This document shows, piece after piece, positions 11,738 to 23,174 of a DNA stretch of 40,046 bases (positions within the stretch are counted from its first letter, which is position 1; every line of letters starts with the position of its first letter). The DNA comes from Haplosporangium gracile (taxonomy: Eukaryota; Mortierellomycota; Mortierellomycetes; Mortierellales; Mortierellaceae). Position numbers and translations under genes: made by a program. Location: positions 3,948 to 43,993 of the forward strand of contig JAAAUF010000266.1 in NCBI GenBank assembly GCA_015499985.1, in the 5' to 3' direction. Below the pieces are notes generated by a model, which was not told the origin of the DNA, searched no databases, and saw only the letters and a program-made list of their open reading frames with translations.

Positions 11738-12802
11738 TTACGGGGAAGGGGAGGGTTGCATGTGCTGCCGATGCCGATGTAGAGTGAGAGTCGAACAAGG
11801 GAAGGGAAGGAGGGAAGTGAATAAGGGAAGGAGTGTAAGCAAGATTGGTATATCCGTTGAGAGAGAGAGAAGGGCGGAGATGGTTGAAGGCGTTTGTACC
11901 AGATAGTTTGAAGGAGAAGGTATCCGGATGGGATGAGTTGGGAAGGGAAAAAAAAGGGAAGCAGGGTAAAGAAGAGATGGGATTGTGTATGTTGCACAGC
12001 GGGGACAAGACAATTTGTTTCTTGTTTTATTTTTGCCGAAAATGCTATACTTCTTGCTTAGGGTGCTTTTACTCGTGCTTTGAAAAGGCGAAGTAGGGGA
12101 AAAGAAGGAGGAAGGTTATACCATGTCCAATGAGCTGAGGATCGGATAATAAAACAAACAGTGCTCCAAGTATAGAGAGGAAATGGTGGCGTCCTCACGA
12201 ACTCGCATGAACGGCAAACGGCACATGACACGGTGGAATACAACGATCAATTAGAGAGAGGGATAGGTGACCCCGATCAAATAGGGGGGGGGGGGTTAAT
12301 GAAAAACGAACAACCATCCACAGGCATAGGAATGAAAGTAAATGAAATGGACAAGTGCACTTAAGTGACAATGAAAGAGAGGAAGAAGAGGAGAAAGTGA
12401 GCATGAGAATGTACAAAGGAAGACATACAAGGTTGACTGGAGAGCGAGAGAGGAGGAGGGGAGGAGGTAGTGGTGGAAGGAATGGAGGAGAAGGCGCGGG
12501 ATGATTGCTTTAGGGGGGTGTGAATGAATGAATGAACGAATAAGTATATAAAAGGATGAAAAGATAGTTGTCTCTTTCCTTTTTTCTTGGTTGTTTCATG
12601 CTCCTTGACGGAGACAATGAAATAGTGAGGGGAAGAAGGGGGAGAGGGAGATAGTGTAGGGGATTGGAAAGGGAAGCATGGTTGGAACAACAGGATAACA
12701 ATGCCACGCTCGCCATAGCCCTCAATTGGGTCTTAGTAGGTGTACATTGAACCGACAACTGCATTTTTGGGTGTAATTGCGTGTGCGCGTGTGTTTGTAA
12801 CG

Positions 12803-12812
12803 GCCAATTGGC
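12803..12812. promoter_or_regulatory. Palindromic double CCAAT box
   Basis: GCCAATTGGC is a perfect 10-bp palindrome containing CCAAT on both strands. It lies about 150 bp left of the point where strand composition flips, which fits a bidirectional promoter, but function is inferred from consensus alone. Confidence 0.35.
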
Positions 12813-14598
12813 GATATCGCTGGCATGAACGATGGACACCATGGCGGGAAAAAAATAATGGGTAACGTTTCTTATGCGCATTCACCAACGACGCGTGCGT
12901 TTGTTTACGGTGACACTGAGAGGCAGCGTTTGTGTAGACACAGTAGGATAGGATGTGAAAAGATGACTGATTTGACTGGTTGAATGGAGTTACGGTGCAA
13001 GAGACAGAACCATCTCTCCTCTCCTCTCTCATCCCTCTCTTTCCTCGATCCTCTTTTCTTCGCCCCCCTCATCTATCGATTGTCAATCTTGCAACTTTCT
13101 TTTTTCTTACTCTTACTGTCCCCTTGTTTGTCGATTGTCGGTTGTTGATTGTTGGTTGGTTCTAGATGCATCACACGTAGCACATATGGACATATGGGCT
13201 AATTTCGATTGTTTATTTGTTTACGAGTGCGACGGTGTGTGTGTTTTCTTTCCCCAATTGTTAGTCCTTCTCGCCTACCTTCACCTGTGCTTGTGTGCAA
13301 ATAATTGGACGCCTTATTGTTCTTTGTCATACTTATTTTCGTTCAACCACGGACCCCAGAAAGTCGCTATCTTTCTTTCCATCTTGTCTATACCTCGGGC
13401 ACCAATGAACGAGTGAGGATAGAGAAACAAAAAAACAGGGGGGATAAATCATAAAAAGCAGGGACCTGGGGCAGAATAGAGCAACATGACAAAGAGCGGA
13501 AAAAGGGAACTAAACGGGATAACAAACCCCGCTCAGGAACATGCGCGCCCAAAATATGTCGACCTCCGACAATGCAAAAAATGTTTGTCCATGGTCTACC
13601 AAAGGGTGTATTGTAATATCTTCTTTTTATTCTCCATTCCAAACTAACCTGGACATGCTCTCATCCGTTTATTCTCCCTTTGTCACAATACAGTTGTTCA
13701 CTTGCTTGCTCGCAAGGGTCCTCCATTGACCTCCACCTTTGCCCTCTTTTTGTCATCCCTTCTGCCTTATGCTTTGTGCAAAAGTTCCTTTTCTCTAAGG
13801 ATCGAAAATGGGTGTTCGATGTGGTCCTCAATTTGAACTTGCGCTTTTACTCGAACACGGTTTTTTGAACACCAAAATACCAAGGCCCCTCCCCTCCGAA
13901 GGAGAAGTACAGGAAGGACGTTGTGAGAAGTTCATCCTCCCCTCTTTCCTCATTTCTCCTCCTCCTATCTCAACTCCCCTTCATGCGCATATATCATTGC
14001 AAAAGAAAAAGAAAAAGAAGTCGTTACTGTTTATCTTCTCTTGCTGTTCAGATCACGATCCTCCCCCCCTTCCCTTTGCCTCCCTATTACCACATACACA
14101 AGCACCACCTACAATTAGCATTCGGCAAGAGTTTAACCCTAAGAAATGAACGATAATTTATAGTGCAAGGCGAAATGGGGCACAAGGAAAGGAATTGATT
14201 TATGTAACATGTTCCTTGTTTCTATGTATGTGCAGTTTTTTTTTATACGTTACGCCGTTTTCATTTCTTGCACGAACGAATGCGTTCAACCTCACACATA
14301 AACACGCATACAGGGACACCAAAAACGGAGGGAACATGAGTTAACAATAAGAAAAAAAAGTTTATTGAATAGCGTAGAGTACAAAAGGTGAATGAATTAG
14401 AGCCCTTGCGACAAATGTGAATGTGTGTCAAGTGTATGTGCATGAAAATACACCCACGGTATAGCCAGTATCAAACTACACCATCTTTCTTCCCTCAAGG
14501 TTGTTCTTAGACCTCCCCGACGGGCAGACGGAGAGACAAGCAAAAACTGACGAACAACCCTTTTGGTTCAGCAATGAGAACAAAGCCGTGGGCCGTGG

Positions 14599-14608
14599 GT
14601 ATAAAAGG
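14599..14608 (+). promoter_or_regulatory. TATA box of the FAD monooxygenase gene
   Basis: The sequence GTATAAAAGG is a near-perfect TATA box. A long C/T-rich leader (about 14640-14880) follows it and leads into the ATG at 14890, the usual arrangement for a strongly defined fungal start site. Confidence 0.6.
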
Positions 14609-14889
14609 GTATCGAGGCAAGGCGGAACCCTTGGCCCAACCGCTCCTCTTTTCTTCTCTCTCCCCCCCTCCCCCCTTTTTTTTTGGCTTCTTCCCTTTTC
14701 TTCTTTCTGTCTTCTTTATACCCCAGTCTTTCACTTGCAGTCGACAGACCCAACCCTCCTTATACCCCTTCATCATTCAATTGAGCACCCCCTCATACCT
14801 CACAACCTACACGCGCTACCCCCTTCGCACTAAATACTCCTCCTTTCCTCACCAAACACCACTACTAACAATAACACAGCACAACGAAC

Positions 14890-17800
14890 ATGACACAATC
14901 ATCACATCTAAAAGTCCTCATCGCAGGCGCAGGTCTCGGCGGTCTCACCTTAGCACTGCTCCTAGAGCAAGCCGGGATCGAATACACCATCCTCGAAAAA
15001 CATGAAGGCGGCCTCCTCCCCCTGGGGAGTAGTATATCCCTTAACCAATCGATCCAGCCTCTCTTTGAACAACTCGGCATGCTCAAAGAACTGGAATCGA
15101 TTTCGAAACCCATTAGTTCGATGACATTTTTGAAGGAGAATATGAATAAGATTGGGTCGATGGATCTTTCCTCTGATGCCGTCCGGTAAGCTCTTCTACT
15201 TTGTTGGCGTCGGAGAGGATCTCATCTTTGGTATGGGGGATAGAGATGAAGAAGGATAAGGCAGTGAGGTTCAACCAGACTAACATTTTTCTTTGATTTT
15301 TCGATCTCCTCCTTCCCTCCCTCCTTTCTGGTGTGCTTTTCTGTGCGTCCTCGATTGTCGTTGGTATGAAATGCGTTTCGTTCCTGAAAGCAGATATGGA
15401 TATCATAACAGGTAAGCAAAAATCATTCCAACGTCCCTTCTGGTCCATGTTTTCCATGTCAAACACAACACGAACGCAAACATAACCTAACATAACACAA
15501 CAAAAAAAAAAAAGACCGCATTACAAAAGAAAAAAAAAAAGACAGAAAATCCCTCATTCATCAATCATCACCATTACCCTTCCTTCTATCCTATTCTCTT
15601 CCAAAGCCTGTTGAACACAAAATCTCAAAAAAAAAACCGCGCATCTAACAAATCCTCCTCCCTCCTTTCCTTCTTCCTCCATTGCCCTTTACTTCCTCTC
15701 CAGAATCATGGACAGACCATCACTCTACAAACTACTCCTCTCCCGGATCCCTGAGGAACGGATCATCACTGGAAAGCGAGTCTGTGATATTGAACAAAGT
15801 GATCAAGGTGTCCTCGTCCGTTGCTCCGATACCAGTTTCTATAAAGCAGATATCCTTGTGGGTGCCGATGGAGCCTACTCGTGTGTCCGTCGGTGTCTGT
15901 ACCGTGATCTTCGGAATGTAAACTTGCTGCCCAAATCGGATATGGCCCCGCTGGCCTTTGACCATCATTGTCTTGTCGGTAGGTTGTTGTTGTATTTTCT
16001 AATTTCTGAGAGAAATGGCTAAAGCACATGCCAAATGTTGATTGAGAGGGTGAGAAAGAGAGAAACGAAGAGCTGCAAAACCTTCAGGACAGTGGGGGTG
16101 CAAGGCAAAGGCAACACACAATGGGGCATGTATTTTTTTTATTTTTGAGAGCTGGGCTGAGAGTGACAATAATTGAAGGAGAGAGATAAGCTTATTTGTT
16201 GGTTAGAAAAACAAAAGGCTCTTGGCCCTCATGCCCCTCATGCTTAACATTTAACATCAAAAAGGCCGTTTATCACTTCCTTTTCGAGACCGACGTTGTC
16301 ATTAAATGCAATTATTTTGCGCTGCCCACATTTGAATTCTGAATAAATAGGCGTTACGGACCCAATTGATCCGATCTACTTCCCAGACCTGTCCAGGCCC
16401 ACCTGCGACATGATGGTCGTTATTGGCAAGGACAAGCCCTACTCGGTAAGAATATTATCAACGACTTTGTTCAAGTCGGGGGGACAATTGTTTCGCTGCC
16501 CTAAAAAAGGAACAATTGACCACCGACAAAACAAGGATGGGCTCACACGTATCCTACTTCCGTAATCAAAAATTCCATTCGCTTAAGTCGTTTCTCTCTC
16601 TCTGCGCACCATTTTTCAGCACCCGTTAACCTTTTACCATGTACCATGTACACCCTTCCATCTAACATTCCTCATCATTCATCCTTTCATGCCTTACTCA
16701 CCAAAATTAGTGGTGGCTAATCCCACTAAAAAAGAACCGTCTAGCTTGGCGTGTAACATACAACTTGCCCACAACTCAGATCCGTCAGGAACATCATATC
16801 CGATCCTCGGATTGGGGACCGTTGCAGGTCGAGGAGATGGCGAATGCGTGCCGAGATTTTGTTTGTCCTTATGGTGGGACGTTGGCAGAGGTTATTGATA
16901 AGACGCCTAAAGACCGGATATCTAAAGTTCTCCTTGAAGAAAAGGTAATTTCTACACTCTACTCCCATATTGGTTGGAAACCAAAAAAAAAGTAGAAAAA
17001 ATCATGTCATTTGCATGATCTGTGTAACAATCTTGACATGTGCTCTCCATCCAATTACATGTTCCTATTTTTTACCTCGCTAACGTCTTTCCATTTTCTC
17101 TCTGCGCATTTCTTTCTTTCTCTTTGTTTGTCATGTTTCTTGCTTCCTTTGGCGTTAGTTCTTTGAAACATGGTACCATAACCGCACAGTGCTCATGGGA
17201 GATGGTAAGTTCCAAGAATCGATGCCTGACATAGTGGTGAATCTTTGTGTTTGTTTTCTTTTTTGCCATGCTGTCTCGTTTTAATAACGATCATCGCTCA
17301 CACAATTTTTCTATTTTCTATACATCTTCCCGTGTTTTCTCACGCCCGTGTAGCTTGTCACAAGGTAAACACAGAAGGACAAAAACACGAAGGCGGGCGT
17401 TGGATCAAGAAACTCTGTACACAGGATGCAGGATACATGATACAGGAATTGGCGCAAAGGGAAAGACCGGCGTTCTGAACAAAAACTGGAGTGCGGGAAG
17501 GAGTTAGTTTTTATCAGTTCTAGAGAGAAAGAGTTGATCTAGACTTTTCGACTTAATAGAATTCTACGACGCGTGATTGACGCGACATACATGACAGGAG
17601 AGGGAAAAAAAACGCCACAAAATTTTTTGAACGTGCGCTGACTGCGTCCATTCCATTCGCCCTTATCCTATTCGTCCTCATGCTCGTCTTGTCACCCTAT
17701 AAAAATGACAGGTTGTTCCTCATGCTGGGTACGTAATCCTAGGCACTTTCATGCCTTTTTATTATATATGGACATATACTTTCTTATTCTTTTCTATGCA

Positions 17801-18458
17801 TCCATATGCAGTTTTTGTAACCCGCATGCATCACCCTCATTTTTCTTCCTTTTATTCATCTTCATGATTCCGATTTGGCCATTATCTATCTATTTCTACA
17901 GTCAGGTAAGCAGAGAAGGAACAACATAAATTTGAACTGATGCGTTATCTCTTCATCTTGGTTCCTTCTCATGTTCCATGTGCATGTGAGAGATCCCTCA
18001 GAACTAAACATATGTTCCTCCTTTCAAATATCTTTTTTATTTAACTTCCGCAGGGAGCAGCGCAAGCAATGTTGGATGCAATAAGCCTCGCCAACATCCT
18101 CTACGACCTCTCCACCACCACCACCACCGCAACCTCAGCCTCCATAACCGCCGCATTCGAAGCCTACTACAAGGACAGATCCGACCATGGAAAAGCCGCC
18201 GTCCAAGGGTCCCGGCATATGGGTCGACTCAGTGGTGGGCATAAATGGACCGAATCTGTTATTCGAAGCATGTTCCTGAATATTATGCCCAGTAAGGTGC
18301 AACAGACGATATTGGATAAAGTGTTGTTGCATCGGCCGCAGGCGACGTTTTTGCCGTTTATCAAGGACAGGGGAGAGTTCAAGGCTAAACAGCAGAGTCA
18401 GGTTGAGGCAAGGAGGATGAGGACATTGAGTGGCTTGTGTTTGAGGTTCTTTCAGTAG
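14890..18458 (+). CDS. FAD-dependent monooxygenase (UbiH/salicylate hydroxylase-like)
   Basis: A flavin-dependent aromatic-ring or secondary-metabolite hydroxylase of the PHBH fold; the substrate is unknown. I assemble nine exons: 14890-15185, 15394-15411, 15704-15978, 16351-16445, 16711-16944, 17159-17204, 17354-17364, 17712-17732 and 18054-18458. All phases match and give 466 residues, the usual family length. FAD motifs are GAGLGG at 13-18, GADG at 158-161 and GDACHK at 320-325, followed by 'VVPHAGYGAAQAML', the C-terminal FAD-contact loop. 'YGYHNR' is built across the 18-nt exon and 'ACHK' across an 11-nt exon, so these micro-exons carry essential residues. A TATA box lies 290 bp upstream and a hairpin with AATAAA lies downstream. 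There is no neighbouring biosynthetic cluster to hint at the product. Confidence 0.85.
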
Positions 18459-19981
18459 GAATCTTTTAGTTGAGCGGATGGGAGGAAGGTCTAGAGGTCG
18501 ACACACAGACAACCCCCTGCCCACCACTACCACCAAACTTTGTACATTACCACCATCGCCCTTCTCTTATTCGCTTAGGCGAATAAAAATTACAGCAAAG
18601 TAGAGACCCCAAAACGTGACAAAGAAATGAATGACCTTTCAAAAATGAAGGAAATTTTAGTGAACGGATCATCTGTACGTCAGTATCCCTTCGATTGTCA
18701 GGCTTTTTTGGCTTCAGGTTCTTTTATGAAGGTTGCCTTTAGAACCTGTCTTTCAAATATTTTAGTGTTTTTTCTTTACCCCGAGGATACGCACAAAAGA
18801 GGGAAGAGACTGACGAATTTGCTAAACTTTTTTTTTCTTGAATCCGACATCATCGTCGAGCCCCATGTCGACATGAGTGTTGAGCATCCCCTTTGATGGA
18901 TCAATTTCAAAGTGGCATTTACTTCACGGATTGATGTGCTCCTGGCACGCAAAGTGGATGTGGTTGTTTCTCTCACCAAAGACTCTCTTTTTGATGTTTG
19001 CTTTGTGGGGTGACCTGTTGTCGATATTTTTTTAAATATGAAGGAAAAGCTGATGATGAACAAAATGCCTGTAAAAATCTGGAACTCTAGAGTTCCAGAA
19101 TCAATCCAAGGGATATCTTCCATTTTGGTGGCGCAACCATCAAAAAAGCAACAAACCGGGTCCCAGGCATGGTGTCAAGATCAACATCTGATACTAATAG
19201 ACCTTAATGAAACATGGCCAATACCAGTACCACTCGGACGAATTAGGTGAAAATGAATGAAGGGGATAAAAACATAACAACAGAACTGACTGCGGCTCTA
19301 ATCAACGCCGGGAGAGAGAGGGAGAGGGCAACTGAGATTGACGCCGCAGTATGGATCGGGACTGGCCCTTGTTTTTGTTTTTGCAGGCTATAGAAAGGGG
19401 GCGGGGATTGTGAGTGTTAGGCTGGGGAGAGAAAAGAAGAAAGGAAGAGAGGGAGTTACGGGTAGAACATGGCTATGGTAATTAGTATGGCTCTGTCAGT
19501 GGGCCGCAGTGCAAGCGAGAAATGTATCTGTTTTGTGAGTGTGTGAGTGTGTGTGTGTGTGTGCCGTGCACAAAGGAGGGAAATCATCTGCCTACTTCCG
19601 GAATGAGCCCTGGGGACGGGATTGAAGTGACTGAGAAGAGAACGACATGAAGGGGTGTAAAGCCGAGTAAGTAACACTTTGTAGCTGTCAAAACACATAA
19701 GAGAGGCAGGTCATCGCTCGCTTCCCTTTTCTTTTCTTCTTTCTACACTCTCATCACTGTCACTTCCCCTACTCCCTTTCCTTTTCGCTCTCTTATCGCT
19801 ATCCTTTTTTCATCCTCATCTCTCCTCGATCCCAATTACACTTTCTATTTCGCTAGTCGCATTCTACTTCCACCTCCTTGTAATCTTTATTTCTTTTCAT
19901 CAAGGACACCAATCCTTTTTCTCACACCCATCAGATTACATCCAAGCCGGAGCCCCTTCCCCACTACCAACAATACAACAA
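18459..19981. other. Intergenic region before the R3H gene
   Basis: These 1.5 kb contain a probable poly(A) hairpin (18567-18586), a 22-bp perfect palindrome (19078-19099), a GT-rich microsatellite near 19538-19562, a TATA-like GGATAAAAAC near 19262, and a C/T-rich block from 19720 to 19900 that is likely the leader of the next gene. Between 18.8 and 19.2 kb several frames are open on both strands without any family I recognise. Confidence 0.45.
18567..18587 (+). terminator. Poly(A) signal inside an 8-bp hairpin
   Basis: TTATTCGC (18567-18574) and GCGAATAA (18579-18586) form a perfect 8-bp stem with a TTAG loop. The canonical AATAAA (18582-18587) sits in the 3' arm, about 125 nt after the monooxygenase stop codon. 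Confidence 0.5.
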
Positions 19982-22303
19982 ATGACGCGATACCCCCTCC
20001 CTCCCATCGGCCACTCGATCCACGGCCAAACACAAGCAACACTGATGATGTTGCACCAACAGAGCCTCGAAAAAACCCTCCAATCCACAATCACCCTCGT
20101 CGATGCCGACAACAACCCCATCGCCGCAAAGCAGCAACAGCAGAGGGCGCACACCAAGAAGAAGAAAAAGTACTACCCTTGGCTCCAGCGCGATTCCCAG
20201 ACTCAGAGAGAGAAGATTGGAGGCGAAGGAAGCAGGCGTCGTCAACGATACGATAACGGCAAGTTACATATATACATGACCTACCGATGTTGGGTGTGTT
20301 GGTGGGAGTAATAAGGACACACGATATATAGTGTCAAAAGAGTGCCTGCTTATCCTTCCCTGCCTTCCTTTCATCCACTTGCACCCCTCATCATTTCTTG
20401 CTGCCTGCCTTCATGTCTGAGTGTGCCCCTCCCTTCCTCTCCTCTCCCTTCGATCTGAAGTTTCTCCTATGTATCTACCCTATATGAAGATTGGCCCTTG
20501 GACCCCTTCTCTGGACTGGACGAGCGAACTAGCGATTTGACCCCTTCCTTCGACTGCGGATAATTTCGAATCGGATTACCCCTACCTGCGGCGTTGGATC
20601 AAAGCCTAGACTCATTGGACAGACACACACATACACAAACATACAACATACATGTTAAGGGGAGAAAAGGCATACAGACGAACAAGAAGCGTGAACCGTT
20701 GGTCAAACACGATTGGACAATATACACACGAAGGATGATAGCACGTATGTTCGCTTACTTCTGTTGTAGTCGTTCTCTTACTGTTTGTATAAACCCAACT
20801 TGGATTCCCCTTTCCTCTTGGATCGTTGTTGACTGTCTTGAAAGAAGTTGAAGACTATGAAAGCGAGGCTGGGTTCCAATTGAGTAATGAGAGTGAGAGA
20901 AAAAGGGTTTATGCATCATGACAGAGTACAGCGATCGACGAAAATACAAAGCGCCTACTCTGTATATGAACCCTCACTTCTCTCCTCATTCTTTGGATAA
21001 ACATGCCGTCCCTCGCGATTCCAAAAAGAAATCTTTTTTTTTTTTTTTTTTTTTGGTCGTCTTTCTTACCTATCCTTCTATTCTCTCTATCTCCCCTCTC
21101 TCGTTTCCGTTTCGTTGTCATCTACGAAACGGGTAATTCCCTCATCTTGTACGGTTCTCTCCTTTTCTGTCTTTTCTTCTGCGCGTGAAAATAGACAAGT
21201 TTGTGCATCATCCTTTTGCAGTCCTCTACCAGGCCGACTTGGCCTTCCCAGGCTACGGTCACGATGCCCCCTCGTTCCATTGGAAATATGACTCTGTCAT
21301 CGAATCCCTCATCCGCAACAATCCTCCTTCCTCAAGACGCTCCAAGGCCGCCAATGCCAACGAGGACAAATCTGAGCCTACTGCCTCTGCAAATGTTCCT
21401 CAGATCGGCCATCGACTCTTGACGCGTGCTCAGCGGAAAGATATCAAGAAGGTCCATGTCCCTCAGGGGATTGTCATGCAGTACGAGGGAGAGTTGGTCA
21501 ACTTTTTGGACCAGCTTACTCTTTCCGACGACGAGAGCGAGGATAGCAGCGACGAGATTAATCCTGCCGACGCTTCCGCTCCTGTAGTAGCTGTTGCCGA
21601 TGCGGTCGAGACGGAGAAGGCCGAGCAGCCAAAGGAAGATGATGTAGCGACTGAGGCAGAGTTTTCTAATTGGGTGGTTGTTGAGAAGCCTGCCTCAGTC
21701 GAGACACAGCCGGTGAAGGAGGTTCTTGTTGAGAAGAAGACCGAGACACCTGTTGCTGCGACGGAGGAGCAAGAAGCCGAGGAGGAAGATGAGGAGCGGC
21801 CTCAGGTCTACCTCCGCTGGGACATTCAGGACCAGTTCCTTCGCTTCGTTGCCCATGCCCTCGTTGCTTTTTATGGCCTTGTTTCCTTCAGTAAGTATCC
21901 TTTATGGATCAAGCTATTGTAATTTTGTCCGCGTTCTCTGTACAAATGCATTGGAGCGCTTGTCATCAGAGACTGACCGCATATTATTTTTTCAATGCGA
22001 AATTTAATAGGTAAAACGGCAAAGGACGGAAAGCGGTGGGTGTACATCTGCCACCCCAATCACCTGGACTCGATCTACCAGCTTGCCTCTTCAACTCCCG
22101 CAACCACTCCTGCAACCACTGCAGAGCGGCCGCAGGGTCCTCGTCGCCAAAAGACGTTGGAACACGTTCAAGAGATGGCTGTCCATGAATTGGAGCTGTT
22201 GTGGAACCGAATTGAGCCTACAAAGTTGTTGTCGAGCCATTGTCCTCGCCCCGATATGACCTTCTTTGAATACCTTTATCCTGCCACTCGGCCTGTCTTC
22301 TGA
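19982..22303 (+). CDS. R3H-domain protein (R3H-associated N-terminal type)
   Basis: R3H domains bind single-stranded nucleic acid; fungal proteins of this layout are largely uncharacterised. Three exons (19982-20258, 21195-21890, 22011-22303) give 421 residues. The R-x3-H core is R309 and H313 in 'FLRFVAHALVAFYGLVSF', completed after an intron by 'SKTAKDGKRWVYI'. The N-terminal half carries a basic stretch 'KKKKKYYPWLQRD' and the segment 'DKFVHHPFAVLYQADL', which resembles the R3H-associated N-terminal domain. An acidic Glu/Val-rich linker lies at about residues 210-295. Intron 1 (20259-21194, 936 nt) begins with GCAAGT rather than GT: only this GC donor keeps the frame into 'DKFVHHP'. The first exon is the least certain part; the last two are secure. 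Confidence 0.75.
21035..21054. repeat. Poly(T) tract
   Basis: A homopolymer of about 20 T residues within the long first intron of the R3H gene. Confidence 0.8.
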
Positions 22304-23041
22304 AGGTAGAGGGACCTGGTGGTGTATGTAGAAGATATGCTATGGTATCGACTATTTCTGTTCCTTGTGTTCAGTTAGAGGTTTTTTTTTGAATTTTATA
22401 ATAGAAGTATTATATTTATTACGCGATTACCTATTGGTAAAAAAAACCCTCCACGCGTTGTTTGTGCGACACCATCGGTACTTAAAAAATGCAGACTAGA
22501 CCACCTTTCTTTTCCCTTTTAAAAGTGATCGCGCTTTTTCCTTTCTGTTTTTTTTGACCTCGCCCCCTTTCTTTCTTTTTGGTTGTTAAAATAAACACGG
22601 CGTTGGAAAGGGGGTTACGCTGCGGATATATCCAAGAATGGGCTGGGTTGCGCAGATCTACCCTAGGGGAAACCAAGACGAGCTCAGGAAGGGACTGGTC
22701 ATTATGTGAATGGTGGGTTCGTGGCCTTGAACAAGAAACTGAGAAAGGAGCTGCCTCACCTAAGGCAATTCGAAGGCAGGTGGCGTTTATTTTCCAAGGA
22801 ATATACCAAAGAATCTATTGCTTCAATAGCATGTTGACAAAAGTGCGTAGTTTGTGTTTACTTCTTGATATCAGTCTCCCATTTCTCGCCATCCTCTCAC
22901 TTTACCCCATTCCATCTTCCATACACTTTCAAGTCACAAGGTAAATTAACAACGCGACATTTCTTGTACATTTCTGTAAGTTTTATTTTGCTTTTTGAAA
23001 TAAACTGTCGCTCAAACCACCTTCCGTCGTTTATTTAACAA
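22304..23041. other. Intergenic region, nothing recognised
   Basis: After the R3H gene stop there is A/T-rich sequence (22380-22445) that probably holds its poly(A) site. A plus-strand open frame at 22579-22944 has no motif I recognise and begins inside a low-complexity stretch, so I do not call it. Confidence 0.4.
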
Positions 23042-23174
23042 TAGGGGGTTTCACTCTTTGAAATCTTTGATTTCAAATCGGAGCGTATTTCGTTACACAC
23101 CTGCCCTCTAGCTGGTGCATTTCGATGGCGCATTTGGTTATACGCCGCGAAATGTCAAAGATTGAAACCCCCTA
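23042..23174. mobile_element. 129-bp TA-flanked MITE (Tc1/mariner-like ends)
   Basis: The element spans 23044-23172 and is bordered by a TA dinucleotide on each side (23042-23043 and 23173-23174), the target duplication of Tc1/mariner transposons. Its terminal inverted repeats begin GGGGGTTTCA and match in about 20 of the first 22 positions (left GGGGGTTTCACTCTTTGAAA, right reverse complement GGGGGTTTCAATCTTTGACA). The interior has no coding capacity. It must have been moved by a transposase encoded elsewhere. Its right end abuts the first ATG of the secreted-protein relic at 23175. Confidence 0.75.

Larger units (their letters stand above)
10073..14889. other. 4.8-kb interval without a confident gene
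   Basis: No recognisable protein domain is present in either strand; the open frames here are mostly low-complexity Ser/Pro/Leu/Phe tracts produced by skewed composition. From about 10.97 to 12.7 kb the plus strand is strongly purine-rich, and from about 13.0 to 14.9 kb it is pyrimidine-rich. In the genes of this window, sense-strand leaders and introns tend to be pyrimidine-rich, so the pattern suggests divergent non-coding transcription from near 12.9 kb, or very long regulatory regions. A (GA)n tract is at 10975-10999, a G run near 12284-12295, and a complex island at 11543-11737. The last 300 bp hold the monooxygenase promoter. Confidence 0.5.

Noticed and set aside
12361..13032. Overlapping minus-strand frames of 99-123 residues
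   Set aside because: They are Ser/Leu/Phe/His-rich products of skewed composition. No motif or splice structure supports them.
16689..16898. Alternative frame 'NPTKKEPSSLACNIQLAHNS' suggesting a frameshift in the monooxygenase
   Set aside because: Starting the exon at 16711 after the ATTAG acceptor gives an in-phase 'WWLIPLKKNRLAWRVTYNL' that matches the family, so no frameshift is needed.
18627..19123. Open frames on both strands, possible transposase remnant
   Set aside because: No conserved transposase motif, terminal repeat or consistent frame could be found.
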